Shown: piece after piece, positions 51,304 through 59,208 of the stretch
Position numbering within the stretch: position 1 is the stretch's first letter
Layout of the letters: the number at the start of each line of letters is the position of its first letter
NCBI RefSeq assembly: GCF_040560245.1
Contig: NZ_JAKMWP010000007.1
Source of the DNA: Morganella sibonii
GTDB taxonomy: Bacteria > Pseudomonadota > Gammaproteobacteria > Enterobacterales > Enterobacteriaceae
Direction: 5' to 3' (one strand)
Length of the DNA: 64,000 bases
Made by a program: the position numbers and the translations under genes
The notes under the pieces: model-generated
The model's input: only the letters and a program-made list of their open reading frames with translations
Told to the model about the DNA's origin: nothing
The model's database searches: none

Positions 51304-52920
51304 ATGAAAATTTTTACCGAAGCAGCGAAGTTGGTTGAGAAAAATTGCCCGTTTGCCATGGCGGAAATTATTGAATGTTCAGGCAGCACCCCCCGTCACA
51401 GCGCACAAATGCTGGTGCTGGGGGACGGAAAAACTATCGGCACCATCGGTGGTGGTATGGTGGAGCGTAAAGTAATCGAAGAGGCGGTGGAAGCGCTGCA
51501 CGAGGGGCGTTCCCGCATGTTTCACGGCCGGATGGCCCGCAACGGGCAGCATGCGGTCGGCTCTGACTGCGGCGGTGCGATGTCGGTGTATATTGCGGTA
51601 CACGGTGTGCGTCCGCGTCTGATCCTGCTCGGCGGCGGTCACGTCAACCGCGCCATTGCGCAGCTGGCGGCTTTTCTGAATATTGATATTCATGTGGCGG
51701 ATGTATATGCCGGGAGCCTGGAACCGGATCTGTTCCCGCCGTCAACCCGCCTGTGGCACGTACCGTCATTTACCGATGCGGTGAATCAGCTTGATCCGCA
51801 GCCGGAAGATTACGTGATTATCGCCACTAACAGCCAGGATCTGGAATCCCTCAACTGCCTTATCGAAAAACCGGTGAAATACCTCGGATTGCTCGGCAGC
51901 CGCCGCAAAGTACAGACTTTCACTAAACAATTAAGCGAATCGGGTGTATCTGAAGCGCAGCTTTCACGGCTTCATGCTCCGATCGGTTATGATATCGGCG
52001 CGGAAACGCCGCATGAAATCGCGATCAGTATTCTGGCCGAACTGCTGCAGGTGATGAATGACGCACCGGGCGGGGCAATGAAACAGAGCCCGGCGGAGAT
52101 CCGCAGAGTCAGACGGGTGGTGATCCGCGGCGCGGGTGATCTGGCAACCGGCGTGGCTCTGCGTCTCTATCACAGCGGGTTTGATGTGGTGATGCTGGAT
52201 GTCTGCAAACCAACGGTGATCCGCTGTACGGTCTCTTTCGCCCAGGCACTTTATGACGGCGAAAGCTGCGTGGAAGGTGTTTGTGCCCGCTATGCTCATG
52301 ATATTGATGAAGTAAACCGCTATCTGAAAGAAGGGGTGATCCCGGTACTGGCAGATGAACGCGGTGAACTGTTACCGGCGCTGCATCCGGATGTGGTGGT
52401 GGATGCGATTATCGCCAAACGCAACGTTGCCGGTACACACCGCAAAATGGCACCCTGCACGATAGCGCTCGGGCCGGGCTTTGAGGCCGGTGTGGACTGT
52501 GATGCGGTCATTGAAACCCAGCGCGGCCATCATCTCGGCCGGGTGATCACTCACGGCTGTGCAGCACCGAATACCGGTATTCCCGGCAATATCAACGGTA
52601 AAACCACTGAACGGGTGTTACGCGCGCCGCACAGCGGCATGATGACCCGTCATGTGAATATCGGTGATCTGGTACACGAGGGGGATGTGATTGCCCGCAT
52701 CGGCGACACGGAAATTCTCTCACCGATGGACGGCATGGTGCGCGGCCTGCTTAATGAGGGGCTGTGTGTGCCGGAAGGTTTTAAAATTGCTGATGTCGAC
52801 CCGCGCGGGGCACTGGCTGATTTCCGCTCTGTTTCTGATAAAGCCCGCGCTATCGGCGGCGGCGTGCTGGAAGCCATCATGACCCGGCTGAACAAAATGG
52901 ACAGCGCACCAACGTGCTGA
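51304..52920 (+). CDS. yqeB: YqeB, selenium-dependent molybdenum hydroxylase accessory protein
   Basis: A 538-residue protein (E. coli YqeB 541). The N-terminal half is XdhC/CoxI-like (IECSGSTPRHSAQMLVLGDG, then a Rossmann part with LILLGGGHVNRAIAQLA), which inserts sulfur or selenium in the molybdenum cofactor. The C-terminal half (from about residue 265, VVIRGAGDLATGVALRL) is the EF2563-type domain that marks selenium-dependent hydroxylase systems. The protein thus ties XdhD to selenium. It ends 39 bases from the convergent mntH stop. Confidence 0.94.
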   Translation: MKIFTEAAKLVEKNCPFAMAEIIECSGSTPRHSAQMLVLGDGKTIGTIGGGMVERKVIEEAVEALHEGRSRMFHGRMARNGQHAVGSDCGGAMSVYIAVHGVRPRLILLGGGHVNRAIAQLAAFLNIDIHVADVYAGSLEPDLFPPSTRLWHVPSFTDAVNQLDPQPEDYVIIATNSQDLESLNCLIEKPVKYLGLLGSRRKVQTFTKQLSESGVSEAQLSRLHAPIGYDIGAETPHEIAISILAELLQVMNDAPGGAMKQSPAEIRRVRRVVIRGAGDLATGVALRLYHSGFDVVMLDVCKPTVIRCTVSFAQALYDGESCVEGVCARYAHDIDEVNRYLKEGVIPVLADERGELLPALHPDVVVDAIIAKRNVAGTHRKMAPCTIALGPGFEAGVDCDAVIETQRGHHLGRVITHGCAAPNTGIPGNINGKTTERVLRAPHSGMMTRHVNIGDLVHEGDVIARIGDTEILSPMDGMVRGLLNEGLCVPEGFKIADVDPRGALADFRSVSDKARAIGGGVLEAIMTRLNKMDSAPTC

Positions 52921-52930
52921 TAACGGACTT

Positions 52931-52954
52931 TCCGGGTACGGCAGCGTACCCGGA
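52931..52954. terminator. Hairpin between convergent yqeB and mntH
   Basis: A perfect 10-bp stem (TCCGGGTACG / CGTACCCGGA) with a 4-base loop lies in the 39-base convergent gap. There is no T-run on either side, so it may end or protect both messages without classical termination. Confidence 0.5.
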
Positions 52955-52959
52955 TGATT

Positions 52960-54318
52960 TCAGGCGCGGAACAGCATCCCGGCCACTTCCCGGATCAGCT
53001 GTAAATTGAGCACAACCAGCACCACAGTGGCAACGGTTCCGAGTACGATCGTCAGCCGTGAGTTAACAAACACGCCCATGATTTTTTTGCTCGAGGTCAG
53101 CAGCAGCAGCGGGATCATCGAGAACGGCAGGGCGATACTCAGAAACACCTGAGTATAAATCAGCAGTTTTTCCACCACATCTTCGCGATCACCCCACAGA
53201 TAAATACAGATAATCACCGGAATCACCGCCAGGCCGCGGGTGATCACACGGCGCAGCCACATCGGCAGGCGCAGATGAATAAAGCCCTCCATCACAATCT
53301 GGCCGGTCAGTGTGCCGGTGATTGTGGCATTCTGTCCGGAGGCCAGCAGCGCCACGGCAAACAGCGTCGCTAAGGTGGAACTGGCAATCACACCGACGAT
53401 ATCCGGGTTTTTCAGTGCATCATACAATTGGGTAAACCGCCCCAGATCCGACGGGTCATTACCGAAAAACAGCGCCGCCCCCAGTACCAGCAGCAGGCAG
53501 TTGATAAAAAATGAAAACCCGAGCTGGATATTGGAATCGATAGTGGCAAAGCGGATGGCCTCGCGCAGTCCGGTTTCGCTGCGGCGATCATACTGACGGG
53601 TCTGTACAATCGAGGAGTGCAGATAAAGGTTATGCGGCATCACGGTGGCGCCGACAATTCCCAGCCCGATCAGCAGAGCGGAATCCTGTCCGGCCAGTGT
53701 GGCGGTAAAGATTTTTTCAGACGGGATAAACCCGCGCATCATATCGCGCAGATTCGGATCAGACAGCGCCACTTCATAGGCGAAAATCACGAAAATCGTT
53801 AAAATCAGGACAAACACGAACGCTTCAATTTTGCGGAAACCGAGCTTCATCAGCACCAGCAGCAAAAACACATCCAGCACCGTCAGCAGCACACCGGCCA
53901 TCAGCGGAATATCAAACAGCAGATTCAGCGCCACCGCACTGCCGATCACCTCTGCGATTTCAGTGGCCATAATTGCCAGTTCAGTGGTTATCCAAAGCAG
54001 GGCAGCCGTTTTCGGCCCGACCCGTGAGCGGGTGGCCTGAGCCAGATCCTGCCCGGTCACGATCCCGAGTTTCGCACACATCGCCTGTAACAGCATCGCA
54101 ATCAGGCTGGACAGCAAAATCACCGACAGCAGCAGATAGCTGTACAGCGCCCCGCCCTGAATCGAGGTGATCCAGTTACCCGGGTCCATATAGCCCACCG
54201 CCACCAGCGCACCCGGGCCGGAAAACGCAAACAGCTTGCGCAGAAAACCGGCTTTTGCCCCGGCGACAGGGACGGTATTATTAATTTCAGCCAGACTGAG
54301 TTGCGGTGTATTCAGCAT
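52960..54318 (-). CDS. mntH: MntH, Nramp-type manganese/divalent metal transporter
   Basis: A 452-residue proton-coupled Mn2+ transporter of the inner membrane with eleven or so helices. The two signature motifs are intact: GYMDPGNWIT in helix 1 and MPHNLYLHS in helix 6. I prefer ATG at 54318 (MLNTPQLSLAEINN) to the upstream ATG at 54357, because the latter would put the coding region across the Fur box at 54340. It is a single-gene unit between yqeB and the acyltransferase gene. Confidence 0.95.
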   Translation of the reverse strand: MLNTPQLSLAEINNTVPVAGAKAGFLRKLFAFSGPGALVAVGYMDPGNWITSIQGGALYSYLLLSVILLSSLIAMLLQAMCAKLGIVTGQDLAQATRSRVGPKTAALLWITTELAIMATEIAEVIGSAVALNLLFDIPLMAGVLLTVLDVFLLLVLMKLGFRKIEAFVFVLILTIFVIFAYEVALSDPNLRDMMRGFIPSEKIFTATLAGQDSALLIGLGIVGATVMPHNLYLHSSIVQTRQYDRRSETGLREAIRFATIDSNIQLGFSFFINCLLLVLGAALFFGNDPSDLGRFTQLYDALKNPDIVGVIASSTLATLFAVALLASGQNATITGTLTGQIVMEGFIHLRLPMWLRRVITRGLAVIPVIICIYLWGDREDVVEKLLIYTQVFLSIALPFSMIPLLLLTSSKKIMGVFVNSRLTIVLGTVATVVLVVLNLQLIREVAGMLFRA

Positions 54319-54339
54319 GATAAATCCGTCCGTGATCGT

Positions 54340-54358
54340 AATGAGAACTATTATCACT
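54340..54358. promoter_or_regulatory. Fur box upstream of mntH
   Basis: The 19 bases from 54340 match 15 of 19 positions of the Fur consensus (AATGATAATCATTATCATT as aligned) by eye. Its position, 22-40 bases upstream of the chosen mntH start, is right for repression. E. coli mntH is likewise controlled by Fur, along with MntR and OxyR. No MntR site was recognised. Confidence 0.72.
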
Positions 54359-54491
54359 ATATCCCTTATCGTGATGCGGGATTATCACATTTGTGCGATC
54401 GCCGTCCGGTCAGATTTAGGATGATACCGGGTACGGCGCCTGCCGTAATGCGCTACCCTCTCCGCGCAGGCTCTGTCCAAAAGGAAGAAAC

Positions 54492-55040
54492 ATGAAAATC
54501 GGCAAGTACACGGTTTATGCCCCGTTTCTGGCGGATGATAAACCCAGTGAGGCGGAAATCTGGGGAGCATCGGTCTGGTTATGGATGTTGTCTCCGCGGC
54601 ACAGTAAAACACCGCTGCGTGCCCTGGGAAAGCTGCTGCTGCCGCTTATCAAACAAAAACAGTACGTTCTGGTACTTGAAAACAACCAGCCCTGTTTTTT
54701 CCTCAGCTGGGGAGCGCTGAGCGCAGAAACGGAACAGCGTTATCTGTCCGGATGTGATGAGTCTGAGTTGTATCAGCAGCTGCGCAGCGGTAACCGTATC
54801 TGGTTATTTGACTGGATAGCACCTTCTGATGAGGATAATGAGATGGCGGAGCTTATTATGAGCACGATTTTTCCGGATCAGTGTTTTCGCATGCTGCGCC
54901 TGAATGAAAGTGAAAAAAGTATCCGAATCATCGAATTCAAAGGCCATAAACTCAGCGAAAAACAGGCAGATGAATGGCGTGCCGCACATCCGGTTATGTA
55001 TCCGCAGAAAGCGCAGCAGAATCAACAGGAGCAGCAATGA
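54492..55040 (+). CDS. Orphan toxin-activating lysine acyltransferase (HlyC family)
   Basis: A 182-residue protein of the RTX toxin-activating acyltransferase family, whose members such as HlyC transfer fatty acyl groups from acyl-ACP to lysines of a toxin. The family patterns are clear: WLWMLSPRH with catalytic His37 (HlyC His23), SWGALS near 72, and SGNRIWLFDWIAP with Asp107 in the place of the HlyC catalytic Asp. The C-terminal tail is Gln-rich. No RTX toxin or type I secretion gene lies nearby, so the substrate is unknown. The gene overlaps the next one (ATGA), a small lipoprotein, which makes a coupled pair. Confidence 0.85.
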   Translation: MKIGKYTVYAPFLADDKPSEAEIWGASVWLWMLSPRHSKTPLRALGKLLLPLIKQKQYVLVLENNQPCFFLSWGALSAETEQRYLSGCDESELYQQLRSGNRIWLFDWIAPSDEDNEMAELIMSTIFPDQCFRMLRLNESEKSIRIIEFKGHKLSEKQADEWRAAHPVMYPQKAQQNQQEQQ

Positions 55041-55381
55041 AGAAAATCGGTCTGGCCGTTATTATTGTATTATCCGCAGGATGTGCGGATGAAAATATTT
55101 ATCCTGCCTATATGCCGGATTCCCTGAAAATGCATGCACAGGCCGCGATTAACCGCGATTTTCAGACCGGGGATATTGCTGATCTCACTATCAGTAATAT
55201 AAAAGAAAATCCGCCGTCCGTAACCGGTAAGCGGAATATCGTTTTTTCGGTATCGTCTGCTGCGACAAACCGGGTTTATCACTGTATCCGTTCTGATTAT
55301 TCCGTCCGCCGCTTCGGCACCCGCGATCTGAATCCGGAATCACCGGGCCATATGGTGTGTGAGCCGCAGAATAAATCCTGA
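55037..55381 (+). CDS. Small lipoprotein coupled to the acyltransferase
   Basis: A 114-residue protein with a signal peptide and lipobox (MKKIGLAVIIVLSAGC, Cys16), so it should be anchored to a membrane facing the periplasm. The start ATG at 55037 overlaps the acyltransferase stop by four bases. The mature part (NIVFSVSSAATNRVYHCIRSDYSVRR) is unlike any family I know; two cysteines (in HCIRSD and MVCEP) could form a disulfide. The coupled layout suggests a joint role with the acyltransferase, for instance as a target or anchor, but this is inference. Confidence 0.75.
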   Translation: MKKIGLAVIIVLSAGCADENIYPAYMPDSLKMHAQAAINRDFQTGDIADLTISNIKENPPSVTGKRNIVFSVSSAATNRVYHCIRSDYSVRRFGTRDLNPESPGHMVCEPQNKS

Positions 55382-55417
55382 GTTTCCCGCCGGAAACCGC
55401 CCGCAGGGTGTTACCAG

Positions 55418-56032
55418 TCAGTGAAGGGTGAAAAAAATCAGGGAAATTCCGAGCAGCATTAATAAGACGCCGATAATTTTGTCCGCCAGAAGCTGGCGGC
55501 TGAGGATCTTATTACGGATAACCGGATTGGAGAAAAACAGCGCAATTAAGCTGAACCACAACCAGTGAGCAAAAGAAATAAAGGCACCGTAGCCGAAATT
55601 CATCATCAATGTGTTATCACTGCTGATCACCTGGGTGTATACCGATACCACAAATAACATGGTTTTCGGGTTCAGGGCGTTCACAAAAAAGCCGTTACGG
55701 AATGCCCCGGAAGCTGACAGCGCGGAATTATCCGTGCTGTTCACGGAAATCCGGGTTTTATTGGTAAATGATTTAAACCCGAGCCAGATAAGATAAATAA
55801 TCCCCAGCGATTTAATCACGGTAAATAACGCCGGTGACTGCATAATTAACAGCGTCACGCCAAATACCGTATAAATCACATGTAACTGCACACCAAAGGC
55901 AATACCGAGTGCTGAAAACAGGCCGGTTCTTGTGCCGTACAAATAACTGTTACGGGTGACGGCAGCAAAGTCCGGTCCCTGACTGATCACCGCCAGAGTG
56001 GTGATCACCGCGACTGCAATAATTTCATTCAT
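55418..56032 (-). CDS. LysE/RhtB-family exporter
   Basis: A 204-residue inner-membrane protein with about six hydrophobic segments. The N-terminal ISQGPDFAAVTRNSYLYGTRTGLFSALGIAFGV is the typical LysE family opening. Family members export amino acids and related compounds. It is divergent from a LysR regulator gene 149 bases away, so regulation by that protein is likely. The substrate cannot be inferred. Confidence 0.9.
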   Translation of the reverse strand: MNEIIAVAVITTLAVISQGPDFAAVTRNSYLYGTRTGLFSALGIAFGVQLHVIYTVFGVTLLIMQSPALFTVIKSLGIIYLIWLGFKSFTNKTRISVNSTDNSALSASGAFRNGFFVNALNPKTMLFVVSVYTQVISSDNTLMMNFGYGAFISFAHWLWFSLIALFFSNPVIRNKILSRQLLADKIIGVLLMLLGISLIFFTLH

Positions 56033-56181
56033 TGTGAATATCCCTGATAAAAACTGACCGGAATAATGAGTATTATTTTTCTCATTATTGTTTCTGTATC
56101 TTTATTATCAGTCGTTTGTGAAAGGGATAAAAACGATATATCCTGTCATAAATACGTCAGTTTTTCTCACAGATAACGAGA

Positions 56182-57057
56182 ATGAAATTACCGCCACTTT
56201 CCGCATTACGCTTTTTTGATGCCGCCGCCCGGAGCGGCAGTTTTGTCCGCGCCGCAGAAGAATTGCATGTCACTCACGGTGCTGTGAGCAGACAAATCCG
56301 TCTGCTGGAAGAGGAACTGGGGATTTCATTGTTTGAACGGCGCAACCGCGCCGTATTCCTGACGCCGGCGGGACAGACGCTGTTTCAGACCACCGGGCGG
56401 ATCTTCAGTCAGCTTGCGCAGACCGTGGAAAAAATACAGCATCAGCAGCGCGATAATGTCATCACGCTTTCCTGTGAGCCGACGATCGCCATGCGCTGGC
56501 TGATCCCGCGCCTCAGTCATTTCTATCAGCGTTATCCGGCGATTACCGTCCGGCTGGTCACTGCCGGCGGTGCGATTGATTTTCAGAAAACCGGTGCGGA
56601 TATCGCACTGCGGCGCAATGATTTCAAATGGCGGCCGGATATTCATGCGGTGAAATTGTGCCGGGAATTTATCGGCCGGGTACAGCGGCCGGGCACCGGA
56701 GCCGGTGATGCTCTGCTGATACCGGCGACACGACCGGATGTCTGGCAGACCTGGCAGCACTTATCCGGGGACGATTCTCACCGGCTGCGGACCGTTTCCT
56801 ATGAACATTTTTATATATGTATTCAGGCGGCGCTGGCGGGACAGGGGATCACCGTGGCTTCATTTCTGATGGCGGCGGATGAATTACTGTCAGGACAGCT
56901 GGCAGCGCCGGGCGGATTTATGACGGACAACACATCGTATTATCTGTTATTTCCGTCAGCGCCGGACAAAGAGAGTCCGGAATGGGTTTTCACATCGTGG
57001 CTGCGGACGCAAATTAATGAAAGTCTGGCCGGATTATCATTACCTGTCAGCGGATAA
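56182..57057 (+). CDS. LysR-family transcriptional regulator (GcvA-like)
   Basis: A 291-residue regulator. The N-terminal winged helix (FFDAAARSGSFVRAAEELHVTHGAVSRQIRLLEEELG, residues 11-47) is of the GcvA/AmpR branch and is followed by a periplasmic-binding-like effector domain from about residue 90. It probably controls the divergent LysE-type exporter gene. The effector is not known. Confidence 0.92.
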   Translation: MKLPPLSALRFFDAAARSGSFVRAAEELHVTHGAVSRQIRLLEEELGISLFERRNRAVFLTPAGQTLFQTTGRIFSQLAQTVEKIQHQQRDNVITLSCEPTIAMRWLIPRLSHFYQRYPAITVRLVTAGGAIDFQKTGADIALRRNDFKWRPDIHAVKLCREFIGRVQRPGTGAGDALLIPATRPDVWQTWQHLSGDDSHRLRTVSYEHFYICIQAALAGQGITVASFLMAADELLSGQLAAPGGFMTDNTSYYLLFPSAPDKESPEWVFTSWLRTQINESLAGLSLPVSG

Positions 57058-57148
57058 CCGGTAATTGCCTGATACCACCCGTAATCAAACACACATATTT
57101 TACCTGTGTCAGACTCATCAGCTGATATTTTGATGTATGCTGTGAGAT

Positions 57149-58363
57149 ATGATGGAAAAATTATCTGAATTATATCATTTTATTACCGCGAGCTCCGTTT
57201 TATCGGCGGCGATTCTGGTGGTTATTCTGCTGGTCACCTGGTTTCTCGGGCGGCTCATATTTCTGCGCGTGGCAAAACGTCTGCTGTCATTATTTACCAA
57301 CCTGACTGACGACAGCATGATCCACAGTATTGCCAAGAAGAGCGCATCTGTTGTGTCTGTCACGCTGGTACTGTATCTCAATAAAATGCTGCCGACGTTC
57401 TCAGCAGAAATGAATATTCTGTTTAATACGGTGTGCACTGCATTTCTGATTATTAATCTGGCTTCACTGGTTAATGACGGGCTGGATATCTTTATTCTGC
57501 GTCATACCGGACGCTCATCGTACCGGAACAGCTCAATAAAAGGGTATATTGAGATTGCTAAAATCGGGGTGTGGATTGTTTCCTTTATCCTGATTATTGC
57601 CTTAATGACCTCGCAGTCACCGCTGATTATTATTTCCGGTTTCGGTGCCGTTGCTGCGGTGCTGATGTTTGTCTTTCAGCACACCTTATTATCCTTTGTG
57701 GCCAATATTCTGGTATCCAACGGTAAGGTGCTGAAACTGTATGACTGGATAGAATTACCCGGCAGTAATATCAGCGGTGAAGTGATTGATATTGCACTGC
57801 ATACCATTACTGTCCGTAACTGGGATAATACAATTTCACGTATCCCGACAAAAGATTTCCTGACTGAAAAATACACCAACTGGCAGCCGATGTTTTCTTC
57901 CGGCGGCCGCCGGATTAAACGCAGTTTTTATATTGACCAGTCCTCGGTGTCATTTGCGGATGAAACCTTATTAGCGGAACTGCGGAATCAGGAAGCCTTT
58001 CGTCAGTCTCTGGATGACATTCTGTCGGAAAATACCGGTTACGATGACGTGAAAGAGTGGATGGCCGCAAAAGGCGTCACCAATTTACAGTTATTCCGTA
58101 AATATCTTCTCAGCTGGATAAAAATGCGTGGCGATGTGCGGACAGATATGTATCTGGTGATCAGAACAATGTCACCGACCCCGGAGGGATTACCGGTTGA
58201 AATATATTGTTTTACCCGCTCCACAACCTGGGTTGATTATGAGGAAACCCAGTCGCAGATATTTGAATATGTGAATGCGTCGGCAAAATATTTCCGGCTG
58301 GATATTTACCAGCAACCATCCGGCCACGACCTGGCAAATCTGCGCCACCGGGCAGGACGATAA
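57149..58363 (+). CDS. YbdG-type mechanosensitive channel (MscS family)
   Basis: A 404-residue membrane protein. Hydrophobic segments span residues about 15-170, and the MscS pore region (SGFGAVAAVLMFVFQHTLLSFVANI, about 155-180) is followed by the soluble beta domain (LKLYDWIELPGSNISGEVIDIALHTITVRNWDNT). The C-terminal part resembles E. coli YbdG (GLPVEIYCFTRSTTWVDYE). It should help cells survive hypo-osmotic shock. Start ATG at 57149 lacks a strong ribosome-binding site; ATG at 57152 is an alternative. Confidence 0.9.
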   Translation: MMEKLSELYHFITASSVLSAAILVVILLVTWFLGRLIFLRVAKRLLSLFTNLTDDSMIHSIAKKSASVVSVTLVLYLNKMLPTFSAEMNILFNTVCTAFLIINLASLVNDGLDIFILRHTGRSSYRNSSIKGYIEIAKIGVWIVSFILIIALMTSQSPLIIISGFGAVAAVLMFVFQHTLLSFVANILVSNGKVLKLYDWIELPGSNISGEVIDIALHTITVRNWDNTISRIPTKDFLTEKYTNWQPMFSSGGRRIKRSFYIDQSSVSFADETLLAELRNQEAFRQSLDDILSENTGYDDVKEWMAAKGVTNLQLFRKYLLSWIKMRGDVRTDMYLVIRTMSPTPEGLPVEIYCFTRSTTWVDYEETQSQIFEYVNASAKYFRLDIYQQPSGHDLANLRHRAGR

Positions 58364-58392
58364 TAATTTTTGTATTTTTGATGACGGTTTGC

Positions 58393-58489
58393 GATAACGG
58401 AAAAGGAAACGAAAAGCATGCGTGTCATGGATGACGCGCCTGAGCGTACAGGGATGTATTTACAGCGGCTTTTCGTTTTTTTCGTTATC
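58393..58489. repeat. Palindromic (MITE-like) element between convergent genes
   Basis: A 97-base element with inverted ends: the left GATAACG...GAAAACGAAAAGC-type arm (58393-58415) and the right GCTTTTCG...CGTTATC arm (58468-58489) pair almost fully, with a second inner palindrome CATGCGTGTCATGGATGACG. The segment CAGGGATGTATTTACAG resembles a repeat I recall from other enterics. It fills the gap between the mechanosensitive channel and tetR and overlaps the tetR stop. A plus-strand TTTTTTT tract gives it a terminator-like form for both genes. Confidence 0.7.
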
Positions 58490-59114
58490 AGCAACTCCCC
58501 GGTGCTGATGTAAGCTGCACCTCAAACCCCAGAATCAGGCTCTCCAGGCCGTGCAGAAAGGCCTGCTCACCATCATCACTGTCCATAATGTGCAGGGCTT
58601 CCCGTAATAACGGCGGCAGAGTGTCATCCGCTGCTGCGGGACGATCACCCGAAGCCGCGTTGTGCTCCTGCTGCTCCAGCACGGCACCCAGCGTAAAATG
58701 GCTGACCGCCGAAATTGCATATAACCCGTCCCGCAGGGAAAAGCCGTTGTCGGTCATAAACCGTAACTGGGTTTCCACCGTGTCATACTGTTTTTCATCC
58801 GGGCGTGTACCGAGATGCACTTTTGCCCCGTCACGGTAACACAACAGCGCCCGGCGGAAACTCATCGCATTATTGCGCAGAAAAGATTGCCAGGACTCAC
58901 CTTCCGCAGGCAGTGAATAGTCATGATGACGTGCCAGGATTTCCACCGCCAGTGCATCCAGCAGTGCCCGTTTATTTTTCACATGCCAGTAGAGTGTCGG
59001 TTGTTCTATACCCAGCTTCTGCGCCAGTTTGCGGGTCGTCAGCCCGTCAATGCCTGTTTCATTCAGCAGTTCCAGTGCCGCATCAATAACCGATTCTCTG
59101 TTCAGCCGTGCCAT
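58488..59114 (-). CDS. tetR: Tetracycline repressor, class D type
   Basis: A 208-residue repressor of the tet operon. The DNA-binding domain (residues about 1-45, MARLNRESVIDAALELLNE) and the tetracycline-binding core with residues in AMSFRRALLCYRDGAKVHLGTRPDEKQYDTVE agree with class D TetR as I remember it. The C-terminal tail differs from what I recall. It faces tet(D) across two operators and should release on binding tetracycline-Mg. Its stop codon lies in the palindromic element at 58393-58489. Confidence 0.93.
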   Translation of the reverse strand: MARLNRESVIDAALELLNETGIDGLTTRKLAQKLGIEQPTLYWHVKNKRALLDALAVEILARHHDYSLPAEGESWQSFLRNNAMSFRRALLCYRDGAKVHLGTRPDEKQYDTVETQLRFMTDNGFSLRDGLYAISAVSHFTLGAVLEQQEHNAASGDRPAAADDTLPPLLREALHIMDSDDGEQAFLHGLESLILGFEVQLTSAPGSC

Positions 59115-59136
59115 GACTATCTCCTCTGATTTCAGA

Positions 59137-59187
59137 TTGACACTCTATCACTGATAGGGATATATTCCAACTCTATCAATGATAGAG
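59137..59187. promoter_or_regulatory. tet operators O1/O2 with tet(D) promoter
   Basis: Two palindromes of the tet operator type lie between the divergent genes: CTCTATCACTGATAGGG (59143-59159) and the perfect CTCTATCAATGATAGAG (59171-59187). A -35 TTGACA at 59137-59142 and a -10 TATATT at 59161-59166 (18-base spacing) form the tet(D) promoter around O1. TetR should repress both genes until tetracycline enters. Confidence 0.92.
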
Positions 59188-59208
59188 AATTAACACAGGA
59201 TCTGAAAA

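Noticed and set aside
58488..58520. Truncation of TetR by the palindromic element
   Set aside because: The repressor has the expected length; only the last few residues differ from what I recall of class D, so no truncation is shown.
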